This document shows positions 20,266-28,950 of a stretch of DNA of 64,000 bases, one piece after another. The stretch is from DTU019 sp050949825 (GTDB taxonomy: Bacteria > Bacillota > Syntrophomonadia > Syntrophomonadales > Syntrophomonadaceae): NCBI GenBank assembly GCA_050949825.1, contig JBMNGL010000019.1, positions 1 through 64,000 of the forward strand, read 5' to 3'. Each line of letters begins with the position of its first letter. Position 1 is the stretch's first letter. The translations under genes and the position numbers were made by a program. Under the pieces are notes generated by a model. It was not told the DNA's origin, did no database searches, and worked only from the letters and a program-made list of their open reading frames with translations.

Positions 20266-21280
20266 TCGCCATCTTAGAAATATGACCGATGATATCGGAA
20301 TGCTGCAGTTTTCCAAATTAGCCCAGCCCGATCCTAAAAGCGGCTACACCCTGGATGACAATGCCCGCGCCTTAATGGTAGCGGCATTTACCAGTCAAGG
20401 TGCTGACCTGGCCTTTAAATATGCCCGCTTTATGTATGGCGCACAACGGCCCGATGGCAGTTGGTCAAATCTCTTGAATAATGGCCGCTATTATTCGCAT
20501 TGCAATTCTGAGGACAGTATCGGTAGAGCGTTGGCAGCTTGCAGTGCGTCTATGTGGTGTTCCCATCCCGGAGTAGCCACACTCTGCGAGCAGATGTTTA
20601 ATTCAAATCTGCCTCGCAGCGCCCATTTCCGCTCCCCGCGGGCTATGGCTTATACCATTATAGCCTTGTGCAAATGCCGCCATCCGGAACGCCGCGACCA
20701 GTTTTTGCGCACCCGTCTGGTGGACAATCTAATATCCTTGTATAAAGAATGCTGTGGAGCGGGCTGGTATTGGTTTGAGAACTACCTGACCTATTGTAAT
20801 GGCATTATCCCTCAGGCTTTGTTTGCTGCTTATGGTTTGAGCAGTGATAAAAGAATTTATAAGGTTGCTCAAGAAAGCCTCAATTTTCTCAATGGTATTC
20901 TATTTCGCAACGGTCATTTGGACATCATCGGCAATGCAGGTTGGTATCATCGTGACGGTCAGATCCCATTATATGATCAACAACCAGTTGACGCCGCTTC
21001 CATTATATTTGCCTGTCACGAAGCCTTTCAGACCGTGGGTATACGCGAATATTACAACCTGGCCAAACTGGCTTCTCAGTGGTATCAGGGTAAAAATGCG
21101 CAGCAAGCTGCACTGTTAGACAACGAATCCGGGGGCTGTTATGATGCCCTCACCGCCACCGGGGTGAATAAAAACCAGGGTGCCGAAGCGGTACTCTCCT
21201 TGCTCCTGAGCACCATGCTCATGCAAGGCCAGCTGGAGCAAAAGGATGATGACGACATCACCCTGGCCAATCTGTCCTGA
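20255..21280 (+). CDS. Probable (alpha/alpha)6-barrel carbohydrate-active protein
   Basis: A 341-residue protein without a signal peptide. Sequence features are GYTLDDNARALMVAAF, QRPDGSWSNLL, the aromatic WYWFENYLTYCNGIIPQAL, GNAGWYHRDG, QQPVDAASI and the C-terminal ESGGCYDAL with NQGAEAVLSLLL. This repeated helical, W/Y/D-rich pattern resembles the (alpha/alpha)6-barrel domain found fused to, or next to, GT4 enzymes in some bacterial glycan clusters. I cannot name a catalytic activity; it may be a glycosidase or a glycan-binding partner of the upstream glycosyltransferase, with which it overlaps. The start ATG 20255 is likely; a GTG at 20237 is an alternative. Confidence 0.75.
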   Translation: MLDDRHLRNMTDDIGMLQFSKLAQPDPKSGYTLDDNARALMVAAFTSQGADLAFKYARFMYGAQRPDGSWSNLLNNGRYYSHCNSEDSIGRALAACSASMWCSHPGVATLCEQMFNSNLPRSAHFRSPRAMAYTIIALCKCRHPERRDQFLRTRLVDNLISLYKECCGAGWYWFENYLTYCNGIIPQALFAAYGLSSDKRIYKVAQESLNFLNGILFRNGHLDIIGNAGWYHRDGQIPLYDQQPVDAASIIFACHEAFQTVGIREYYNLAKLASQWYQGKNAQQAALLDNESGGCYDALTATGVNKNQGAEAVLSLLLSTMLMQGQLEQKDDDDITLANLS

Positions 21281-21293
21281 CCAAACCGGAGGC

Positions 21294-21329
21294 GAACCAA
21301 ACAGAGAACCAAACAGAGAACCAAACAGA
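21294..21329 (+). repeat. Three direct 12-base repeats
   Basis: The unit GAACCAAACAGA occurs three times without change at 21294, 21306 and 21318, between the stop of the barrel-protein gene and the following palindrome. The last unit runs into the left arm of the palindrome. Confidence 0.85.
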
Positions 21330-21382
21330 GGGACGGTCCTCCTGTTGGGTCAAGACCCAACAGGAGGACCGTCCCTCTGTTT
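21323..21382. repeat. Perfect 29-bp inverted repeat between convergent genes
   Basis: The arms 21323-21351 and 21354-21382 are perfect inverted copies around two bases, containing GAGGGACGGTCC and CCTGTTGGGTC. It can act as a bidirectional terminator between the barrel-protein gene (ends 21280) and the convergent GT-GH130 gene (ends 21391), though T runs are absent. The core GAGGGACGGT also occurs at about 39247, so this may belong to a dispersed palindromic repeat family. Confidence 0.85.
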
Positions 21383-21390
21383 GATTGGTC

Positions 21391-24300
21391 CTACCTGCGG
21401 CGATATTCCTCCGGGATCAGATCGGCAACCGTTGCTGTAGCTACGCCGATGCTGGTATCTGCAGCCCCGTAATAGACCATGACCAGATCATCATCTTCCA
21501 GAACATCCTTATCGGAATTACTTACCGCCCCACAGGTGAACACCACATTGGGCACCCAGGCACCGCTCAGTCCGATCTCATAATCTTCCTCGGGCTGCAG
21601 AATAGGATTGGGCGAGCGGTAGAGCACCTTTTGGGGATTATGCAAATCGACCAGAAAGACACCCAGACTATAAACATAATTATAGTCAACCCCATGGTAA
21701 ATCAGCAGCCACCCATGCCGGGTCTTCAGCGGCTGAGCACCAGCTCCGATCTTAAGGGAATCCCACATTCTGCCCGGTCGTGGTCCCAATATAATGGCAT
21801 GTTTTTCTTTAAGGGGAAATTTGATTTCATTCATATAGGTAACCCAAATGCTGGGTTCAATGCGGTGATAGATAATATACTTGCCCCCGATACGTTCCGG
21901 GAACAGAATGGCATCCTTATCCCAAATGTTTTTAAATGCCAACCCGTCCCGTTTCCAGGCTTGATAATGCCCGGCCAGAAAATCATCCAGACTAATCGAA
22001 GCTGCCGCTATCTGGGCCAGGTTGCCATCATAAGCTGTATAGAGCATTATTATTCTGTCCTCAACCACTACCAGGCGCGGATCCTCGCATCCCATCCGTT
22101 CCTCAGGGGTAGAGGGCGAAAAAATAGGTTCAGGCAAGCGTTCTAAAACCTTATAGCCGTCAGTGATGGCCAATCCGATATGGGATATGCCGTCATGACC
22201 CACTGCACGGTAAAACAGATATACCTTGTCCCCAGAACGTAAAGCCCCCGGATTCAATACATACTTGGCCTCCCAGGGATGCTCTTCAATCGGTTCCAGC
22301 AGCGGATTGGCCGGGTGGCGCACCATGTTTTTACTGGGCTGATTGGTAGTCTCCTGTACTACTACAGTAACATCTTTGGGCCGGGCAGGCAGCAGGGTAT
22401 CCAAAAGGTTCTGATTGCTTTTGCCCGCTTGTATCATGCGATATACGATCTGCATAATATTGTCTGGATCATACCCCAGTTCCAAATACAACGATTCCAG
22501 GAAATCATGGTTAAACCAGCGGCTCTCTACGGTGGTGGTCCAGGTTCCCGGAATCTTAAGCCCCCCCTTGAAACTGTAGCTCGCCCAACTCCATGCGGTG
22601 CAGGTCAGAAATGTGCCTTCCTCCAATACCTGTGATAATCCGTAACCGTCAGCCATTAGCCGGAACAACCTGGCGCAGTCGACCTGACCAGCCTCCTGTA
22701 GGCGAGTTGCCAGAGCGCCCACCTTCTCCACCAAACTGCGATGATGGTGATTTTCGAAGATGTTATGGGCAGAGAAATCATCACCCTTGTGCAAGCCCAG
22801 CAAGGAATTGCGCAGCTTAACCCCTATATTCTTGCGTTCCCCGACATTCTGCCAAAAGAGTTCGGAGTAATGCTCTGCTACCGCCAGACGGCGAAGTATG
22901 CTGGTTAGATACCTGAGCTTGGGGTACTTGCCCCCGGTGCCGGGTTGTAGAGCGCGCACACTTATGCGTGCAGTTATGTGGTTAGCATTGGATATTTTGC
23001 CCCTGCTCAAAATCCCCAGTTGAATCTGCTCCGGCATAATCAAATGCTTAAGCGGCACCCATTCAAAGTTTTCCGGTTTGAGGGTTTCCGCCAGCCAGTT
23101 GAGATCCCGATCGGTATAGGAACGATCCTCAATGAGATTGGCATAGGTCACTGCATCACGCGGATCCATCTTTTCGATTAACTGTTCCGGCTTGTAGTAT
23201 CCCAATGGGATCATAAGGTTAATGGGGGGGAAGCGCACCAGCATCTCTCTGATCTTGTCAGCATGAACCGTAAACATCGGTTTACTGTCAACCAGGTTAA
23301 ATACATTGGTGATAAACTCGGCCAGACCTTTAGCAGTGTTAAGATCCCCGGGCATTACCTCATCAACCGCCTGTTCCAACTGCTGCATGAAATGTTCAAC
23401 TCCAGCAATCAGTTCCGCTGCAGGTCCTTTTACCGGCAGCCCTAAACCGGCACCGATAAACTCGGCAAAACTATCTTCATAGCTTTTGCGCAGATTTCTA
23501 AAAATATTATCGGTCTGCACGATGCGATGATCCTTGCCCGGTATTTTTTTGGGAATGACCACCGGTTTGCCGGGAACGTATTCCATGTAACCAAGGGGAA
23601 CAATGGCTGGTTTATGCTGTTCCTTTTTATTCAGCCAGCGGCGGGTGAATTCCGGTTTACGGAGGCATAGTTCAGTGGTTAAATGCCGCCGGATGGAGTC
23701 CATTTTGGCAACCATCAAGGCATCCTTTTCACCTGCCTCCATATTGGGCAACAAAGCCTGAAACTGCTGCATCTGCAACACATAACTGGCCACCCGGCCA
23801 TTATATAAAGCGGTTAATAAATCAAGCACCTGTACCCGATTGGCTTCATCAAAATTATAGTTGATGGACAACTCGGTAAGGACATTCACCCACAGGCAAT
23901 TGTCGAGATTAAAACTTTCCTCGTTTAATCCGGTGATCTGCTGCACCAAATCATAACTTAAAAGCCTGCTCATCAGGTCATAATGCAGCCGCAAGCCTTC
24001 ATGGAAACTCTCCAACAGTTCGTCCACGGCATCATAGCCGGGATCAAAATGTTTGACATCACTGTGTGCCCGGATATCGGCAATTTTAACCACCAGGCGT
24101 TCCTGCACCCAGATAGCGGTATCCCGATTTATGCATTCAAATACAATCTGAGCGGTGTCACGGAATACCCGGTTAAGCTTTTGCAGAGAGGCAGGTGTCA
24201 CATTGCCATCCAGGCTGACCTCGCATACCGCTTTATTCCAGCACAAGGCCCGGGTTATTAACCAAAAATCAATTCCATAGCCACGAATGCTGTCTCCCCA

Positions 24301-24915
24301 GAACATGGCTTCATGGGCCAGATCCTCTACCAGATCGTGGGCAATGGCATAAATACCGCCCAATGGGTCCCCCATACGGAAACCATAAAAAATCTCCATG
24401 ACCGGTGCCGCCAGCATATGAGCAATGCTGTCAATGCCCAGATGACGGCGCAGACTACCAACCACCAGGTCATAAGGCCCCTGAATGGGATTCAAAAGGC
24501 TTTCCAGCCAATCCCCCTGAATGCCGGGGCCGACAGCGGTAATCATGTTGGCACTGAATAAGAGGAGGTCGGCCTCCAATCGCTTACTGATCTCGATAAT
24601 AGCGCGCAGGCTGGCCCCCCGGCCGCTGCAATCGCGGGGCAGAATAAATTCCAGATGAGGGTGTTTTAAATTAAGACCGGCTATGGACTCAAGGAAATCT
24701 TGCGCCGCAGGATCGCCTACCATCAGCAGCAATTGCCTCTTGCCAATCCATGAAGTCAAAACCTGATCAATAGACTCCACTAAAGCCAGAAACTGCTCCT
24801 TCTCCTCATAAAAAGGAATCCCGATCACCAGATCATAACTACCCATATCAGACAAACGGGGAATTACGTTAGCGATACTCTGATCGAAGATTTCTTCGCA
24901 TTTCAAATGGGTCAA
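21391..24915 (-). CDS. Fusion of a GT-A glycosyltransferase and a GH130 mannoside phosphorylase
   Basis: A 1174-residue cytosolic-looking protein with three parts. Residues about 15-290 form a GT-A domain: YDLVIGIPFYEE, then SGRGASLRAIIE near 97, DLVVGSLRRHLG and GDPLGGIYAIAHDLV near 181, resembling GT2/GT81-type enzymes. Residues about 300-830 are mostly helical and not recognised. Residues about 840-1174 are a GH130 five-bladed propeller: NPGALRSGDKVYLFYRA, GCEDPRLVVVEDRI near 940 (catalytic Asp), DKDAILFPERIGGKYIIYHR and IYHGVD. GH130 enzymes phosphorolyse beta-mannosides to alpha-mannose 1-phosphate. The TTG start at 24915 is chosen because AAGGAGG lies 9 bases upstream; an in-frame TTG at 24960 lacks one. 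It is convergent with the mannose genes. Confidence 0.88.
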   Translation of the reverse strand: MTHLKCEEIFDQSIANVIPRLSDMGSYDLVIGIPFYEEKEQFLALVESIDQVLTSWIGKRQLLLMVGDPAAQDFLESIAGLNLKHPHLEFILPRDCSGRGASLRAIIEISKRLEADLLLFSANMITAVGPGIQGDWLESLLNPIQGPYDLVVGSLRRHLGIDSIAHMLAAPVMEIFYGFRMGDPLGGIYAIAHDLVEDLAHEAMFWGDSIRGYGIDFWLITRALCWNKAVCEVSLDGNVTPASLQKLNRVFRDTAQIVFECINRDTAIWVQERLVVKIADIRAHSDVKHFDPGYDAVDELLESFHEGLRLHYDLMSRLLSYDLVQQITGLNEESFNLDNCLWVNVLTELSINYNFDEANRVQVLDLLTALYNGRVASYVLQMQQFQALLPNMEAGEKDALMVAKMDSIRRHLTTELCLRKPEFTRRWLNKKEQHKPAIVPLGYMEYVPGKPVVIPKKIPGKDHRIVQTDNIFRNLRKSYEDSFAEFIGAGLGLPVKGPAAELIAGVEHFMQQLEQAVDEVMPGDLNTAKGLAEFITNVFNLVDSKPMFTVHADKIREMLVRFPPINLMIPLGYYKPEQLIEKMDPRDAVTYANLIEDRSYTDRDLNWLAETLKPENFEWVPLKHLIMPEQIQLGILSRGKISNANHITARISVRALQPGTGGKYPKLRYLTSILRRLAVAEHYSELFWQNVGERKNIGVKLRNSLLGLHKGDDFSAHNIFENHHHRSLVEKVGALATRLQEAGQVDCARLFRLMADGYGLSQVLEEGTFLTCTAWSWASYSFKGGLKIPGTWTTTVESRWFNHDFLESLYLELGYDPDNIMQIVYRMIQAGKSNQNLLDTLLPARPKDVTVVVQETTNQPSKNMVRHPANPLLEPIEEHPWEAKYVLNPGALRSGDKVYLFYRAVGHDGISHIGLAITDGYKVLERLPEPIFSPSTPEERMGCEDPRLVVVEDRIIMLYTAYDGNLAQIAAASISLDDFLAGHYQAWKRDGLAFKNIWDKDAILFPERIGGKYIIYHRIEPSIWVTYMNEIKFPLKEKHAIILGPRPGRMWDSLKIGAGAQPLKTRHGWLLIYHGVDYNYVYSLGVFLVDLHNPQKVLYRSPNPILQPEEDYEIGLSGAWVPNVVFTCGAVSNSDKDVLEDDDLVMVYYGAADTSIGVATATVADLIPEEYRRR

Positions 24916-25152
24916 AACCTTGAGCCTCCTTACGCACAATTTAAAGTTGGGATCCTGCAATCATTATGTGCAATAAGGAAAGTGAATATGAACGCACAGC
25001 ACAGATAAAACCGGCTGAGCCGGTTTTATCGCACTGAGGTATATAAGCTGCTGGCAGGGTTATATTCCGGGTGAAAAAGGAGGTTAATCCTCTCCCACCG
25101 ATACTTGCTATATGGTGACAACATACTCCCTTAAGGCCGTGTTCCTGCTGAT
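24916..25152 (-). other. Intergenic region with hairpin between the GT-GH130 fusion gene and pepF
   Basis: No gene is seen. A hairpin at 25004-25030 has perfect 12-bp arms, GATAAAACCGGC and GCCGGTTTTATC. Its T residues lie inside the arm, as in symmetric bidirectional terminators. It would end the oligoendopeptidase transcript about 120 bases past the stop codon. Confidence 0.6.
25004..25030 (-). terminator. Probable terminator after the oligoendopeptidase gene
   Basis: Perfect 12-bp arms with a 3-base loop; the 3' arm ends in GGTTTTATC on either strand. Strand assigned to the upstream gene on the minus strand. Confidence 0.6.
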
Positions 25153-26952
25153 TTATCCGGACACCGCTTCTTCAAGCTCATTCACCAAACGACCGAAATA
25201 CTCCAATGCGGCTTGAACCGGCCTCCGCGAAGTTAGATCCACCCCCGCCTTTTTCAATAACTCCACCGGGTAAGCTGAGGAACCTGACTTAAGGAAAGCC
25301 AGGTAGCGCTCCACAGCCGCCGGACCTTCGTTTTGGATCTGTTCCTTGATGGCCGTGGCGGCTGAAAAACCGGTGGCATATTTGTAAACATAAAAAGCGG
25401 AATAGAAATGCGGTATGCGCGCCCATTCCATATTGATATCTTCATCTATGACCACATCAGGGCCATAATAGAGACGGTTCAGATCCATATAGCTTTGTTT
25501 CAATGCCTCCGTCGTTAACGGCTGACCCTGCTCCACCATGTCATGGATAATCTTTTCATATTCTGCAAACATGGTCTGTCGATAGACGGTGCCGCGGAAC
25601 TGTTCCAGATAATGATTTATCAAGTAAACCCTTTCTTCACGGCTGCTGCAACGCTGCAATAAATAGTCGATTAACAAGGACTCATTGACGGTTGAAGCCA
25701 CCTCAGCGAGAAAGATGGTGTACTGGCTGTATACATAGGGCTGATGCCGGTTGGAGTAATAGCTATGCAGGGCATGACCCATCTCATGCGCCAGGGTAAA
25801 GACATCATCCAGCTTGGAGTCATAGTTGAGCAGCACATAGGGATGGGAATCATAGCACCCCCAGGAATAGGCCCCACTGGTTTTGCCCTGATTTTCATAA
25901 ACATCAATCCACCCCCCGCTCAAACCGGCTTTTAAAATATCCAGATACTCTTCTCCCAGCGGCTGCAGGGCTTCCAATACCTGCTCTTGCGCTTTTTCAT
26001 AAGGAATCTTAACCTGGTATTCTTTAACCAGCGGGACATAGATATCATACATATGCAGCTCATCCAGGTTGAGAATCTGGCGGCGCAACCTTAAATAACG
26101 ATACATGTCATCCATGTGCTCATGAACCGATTCAATCAGTTGATCATAAACCTCAACTTCCACATTATCCTGTTTAAGAGACGCATGGCGGGCTGAAGGA
26201 TAATTTCGCACCCGGGCATAGAAGACATCTTTTTTAACGCTGGCCGATAAAGATGCAGCCAGGGTGTTTTCCAACCTGCCATAGGCGCTGTATAAGGTGT
26301 GAAAGGCCTCTTCACGGACGCGGCGGTCATGGCTTTCCATAAAGCGCCCGTAGCGCCCCTTGGTAAGCTCTACCTCCTGCCCGTTTTCATCGTGGATCAA
26401 TCCAAACTTGATATCAGCATTGTTGAGCATGGTAAATATGTTGCCCGCTGCCAGGGCCAGATCGGCGCTTAAGGCCAGGATCTTTTCCTCGGGTTTAGAG
26501 AGCACATGTTCCTTCTGGCGCATGATCTCATCAAACATATGCCGGTATAGTTTTAAATCTGCCACTTCTTCCATGTATTGACTGAGGGTCGCGGCAGAGA
26601 TTTCAGTCAATTCCGGGGTGACAAAAGACATGGTGCTGTTGGCCTGTATCATTAAACTCTCAGCGCGATCATATAAGGCCTGGTAACGGTTGTCAGCATT
26701 ATTCTCATCCCGGCGCATCCTGGCATAAACCAGCAATTTTTCACCCAGACGATCAATAACCTCAATCTGCCGCAGACCACCTAATAGTTGCGGGGCTGAT
26801 TGCCCTAATTGGCCTTGCAAACGGGCGGCCTTTTCCAACAACGACTTCATCCGCTCATAATCCTCTTCCCAGGCGGCATCGTCTGCGTATATATCCTGCA
26901 AATTCCATTTAAAGCGTGCTTCTATTTCTTCTCTTTTTGGACTTTGATGCAC
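25153..26952 (-). CDS. pepF: Oligoendopeptidase F (M3 family metallopeptidase)
   Basis: A 599-residue cytosolic zinc peptidase that trims short peptides. The M3 zinc signature LAHEMGHALHSYYS is near residue 386, and the downstream glutamate ligand region FLAEVASTVNESLL follows. The N-terminal oligopeptidase-F domain (ARMRRDENNADNRYQALYDR) is complete and the length is normal. The GTG at 26952 is the preferred start: AAGGAGG lies 6 bases before it, while an ATG two codons earlier abuts that element. No close operon partner: a palindrome separates it from accA upstream and a hairpin from the gene downstream. Confidence 0.94.
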   Translation of the reverse strand: MHQSPKREEIEARFKWNLQDIYADDAAWEEDYERMKSLLEKAARLQGQLGQSAPQLLGGLRQIEVIDRLGEKLLVYARMRRDENNADNRYQALYDRAESLMIQANSTMSFVTPELTEISAATLSQYMEEVADLKLYRHMFDEIMRQKEHVLSKPEEKILALSADLALAAGNIFTMLNNADIKFGLIHDENGQEVELTKGRYGRFMESHDRRVREEAFHTLYSAYGRLENTLAASLSASVKKDVFYARVRNYPSARHASLKQDNVEVEVYDQLIESVHEHMDDMYRYLRLRRQILNLDELHMYDIYVPLVKEYQVKIPYEKAQEQVLEALQPLGEEYLDILKAGLSGGWIDVYENQGKTSGAYSWGCYDSHPYVLLNYDSKLDDVFTLAHEMGHALHSYYSNRHQPYVYSQYTIFLAEVASTVNESLLIDYLLQRCSSREERVYLINHYLEQFRGTVYRQTMFAEYEKIIHDMVEQGQPLTTEALKQSYMDLNRLYYGPDVVIDEDINMEWARIPHFYSAFYVYKYATGFSAATAIKEQIQNEGPAAVERYLAFLKSGSSAYPVELLKKAGVDLTSRRPVQAALEYFGRLVNELEEAVSG

Positions 26953-27044
26953 TGCCATCCTCCTTATCACGATTATTCTTTAATTCAAGATTATGCTATC
27001 CATTATAATCCTTTTCTACTCTAGTATCACCCCGGCACCGCCCG

Positions 27045-27128
27045 GGTGCCAGGCACCAAAGTTATTAAGTTATTATGAGCAGGCCATGGCCTGCTCATAA
27101 TAACTTAATAACTTTGGTGCCTGGCACC
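27045..27128. repeat. Perfect 84-bp palindrome
   Basis: The arms 27045-27086 and 27087-27128 are perfect reverse complements with no loop. Each end is GGTGCCAGGCACC, itself palindromic, and the centre is GGCCATGGCC. It lies just after the accA stop codon and could act as a terminator or transcript end for the fatty-acid operon. GGTGCCAGGCACC-type sequences recur in intergenic regions of other Firmicutes, so it may be a dispersed palindrome. Confidence 0.9.
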
Positions 27129-27134
27129 TTGGTT

Positions 27135-28091
27135 TTATTTCTGATGATAGAGTCCCATAGCGCGAAGACGTTGGTAACGCAGTCTGGGCAGGTCTCCACC
27201 CTGTTCCGTCACTTCATGGAGGTGGCGGGCTATTGCATCTCTTACCTGGGTTATGGTTTCCCCGGGATCAGTATGTGCTCCCCCAATTGGTTCAGGTATG
27301 ATTTCATCAATGATATTTAAAGCTTTCAAGTCGGCAGCAGTTAATTTCAACGCCCCGGCCATCTCCTCGGCCTGGTTGGCGTCTTTGACCAGAATCGAAG
27401 CACAGGTCTCGGCTGATGCTACAGAAAACACCGCATTGGAGAGCATAAGCAGGCGATCGCATACCCCCAGGGCCAGGGCCCCGCCACTGCCGCCTTCGCC
27501 AATAACAGTCGAAATAATCGGCACTTTCAATCCGGACAAGACCATAAGAACCCGGGCTATAGCCAGGGGCTGACCGCGTTCTTCCGCACCGGCGCCGGGG
27601 TAAGCTCCCTGGGTATCAATGAAGGTCAATAAGGGCCGCCTGAATTTTTCAGCTTGCATTAACAAACGGTATACTTTTCTATATCCTTCCGGATGGGGCA
27701 TGCCGAAATTTCGTTTAATATTTTCATTGGTATCCTTGCCACGCTGATGACCAATGACCGTTACCGGCATGCCATTAAAGATTCCAATCCCGCCGACAAT
27801 AGCCTGATCATCCCCATAAAGGCGATCCCCATGCAGTTCAATCCACTCGTCACAAAGCTTATTCAGGTATTGCAGCGTAGTCGGTCGTTCTGGATGACGG
27901 GCCAGCAAAACCTTTTCCCAGGGGGTGAGATTGTGGTATTTTTCATCCCGTATGGTCTTAAGCTTGCTTTCAAGCTCTTCAATCTCACCTCTGAGGTCAA
28001 AATCCAGGGTGTTGGAAAGTTCTTCCAATTCCTTGATTTTATCCTGAATGTTTTCATATTTATCCTCATAATCAAAATGCCTTTTAACCAT
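27135..28091 (-). CDS. accA: Acetyl-CoA carboxylase carboxyltransferase subunit alpha
   Basis: A 318-residue AccA: it pairs with AccD to transfer CO2 from carboxybiotin to acetyl-CoA, giving malonyl-CoA. Family features are LTPWEKVLLARHPERPTTL, FGMPHPEGYRKVYRLL, DTQGAYPGAGAEERGQ and IGEGGSGGALALGVCDR (oxyanion loop). Length is normal. It starts with GGAGG before ATG and overlaps the accD stop by a few bases. It is the last gene of the fab operon. The biotin carrier and carboxylase genes (accB, accC) are not in this window. Confidence 0.96.
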   Translation of the reverse strand: MVKRHFDYEDKYENIQDKIKELEELSNTLDFDLRGEIEELESKLKTIRDEKYHNLTPWEKVLLARHPERPTTLQYLNKLCDEWIELHGDRLYGDDQAIVGGIGIFNGMPVTVIGHQRGKDTNENIKRNFGMPHPEGYRKVYRLLMQAEKFRRPLLTFIDTQGAYPGAGAEERGQPLAIARVLMVLSGLKVPIISTVIGEGGSGGALALGVCDRLLMLSNAVFSVASAETCASILVKDANQAEEMAGALKLTAADLKALNIIDEIIPEPIGGAHTDPGETITQVRDAIARHLHEVTEQGGDLPRLRYQRLRAMGLYHQK

Positions 28092-28938
28092 TGTTTCCTC
28101 CCAGGTGAAGCCTCAGGAGCTTTCCTATTAAATCGGGCAATTCTGCACGATCCACCACCAGATCCAGCATGCCATGTTCCAATTGGAATTCTGCGCGCTG
28201 AAACCGCTCCGGTAGACGCTGCCCCAGGGTCTGCTCAATTACACGCGGTCCGGTAAATCCAATTAACGCACCGGGCTCAGCTATAATAATGTCACCCAGC
28301 CCTGCAAAACTGGCCGGCACGCCTCCGACAGTAGGATGGGTCATCACTGAAATATACAGCAATCCATGTTTATGGAACCTTTCCAGGGCTGCGGTGGTTT
28401 TAGCCATTTGCATCAGGGAAAGCACCCCTTCTTGCATGCGCGCGCCGCCCGCAACTGCAAAGGTAATAAGCGGGCAGGACAGATCTATGGCCTTCTCAAT
28501 AGCCCGACTGATTTTTTCTCCTACCACTGATCCCATGCTCCCCATTAAAAAACGCGAATCCATAATACCCAGAGCCACTTGATAACCCTGCACCATGGCC
28601 AAACCGGTTATTATGGCCTCCTCAAGACCAGTGTTTTCCCGGGCCTCAAGCAGTTTATCATCATAGCCCGGAAACCTTAAGGGGTTATAGGAACGTAAAC
28701 CCGCATCCCATTCCTGGAAGCTATCAGGTTCTGCAATCCAACTCAATCGTTCATAAGCGCCCATAGTAAAGTGATGTCGGCACACCGGACAGACCTTGAA
28801 GTTGTCATGCATTTCCTCAGCGGATATGCCCGAGGAACATTGCGGACACCCGGTTTGCCCAGGTTTTGCCGGCTTGACCACATGGGTATCCTGAGGAATG
28901 GGGATATATTTGGTTTTTCCAAATGAGCGTTTAAACAT
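28084..28938 (-). CDS. accD: Acetyl-CoA carboxylase carboxyltransferase subunit beta
   Basis: A 284-residue AccD with the N-terminal zinc ribbon (GCPQCSSG and FKVCPVCRHHF, residues 34-61) and the crotonase-like carboxyltransferase domain (GGARMQEGVLSLMQMAKT and HPTVGGVPASFAGLGD). Works as an alpha2beta2 tetramer with AccA, whose gene overlaps it. GGAGG precedes the ATG by 6 bases. Gap to fabZ is 12 bases. Confidence 0.96.
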   Translation of the reverse strand: MFKRSFGKTKYIPIPQDTHVVKPAKPGQTGCPQCSSGISAEEMHDNFKVCPVCRHHFTMGAYERLSWIAEPDSFQEWDAGLRSYNPLRFPGYDDKLLEARENTGLEEAIITGLAMVQGYQVALGIMDSRFLMGSMGSVVGEKISRAIEKAIDLSCPLITFAVAGGARMQEGVLSLMQMAKTTAALERFHKHGLLYISVMTHPTVGGVPASFAGLGDIIIAEPGALIGFTGPRVIEQTLGQRLPERFQRAEFQLEHGMLDLVVDRAELPDLIGKLLRLHLGGNNG

Positions 28939-28950
28939 ATTATCCTCCGC

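Noticed and set aside
21385..22146. 253-codon plus-strand frame opposite the GH130 domain
   Set aside because: It is antisense to clear GH130 motifs and has no recognisable domain.
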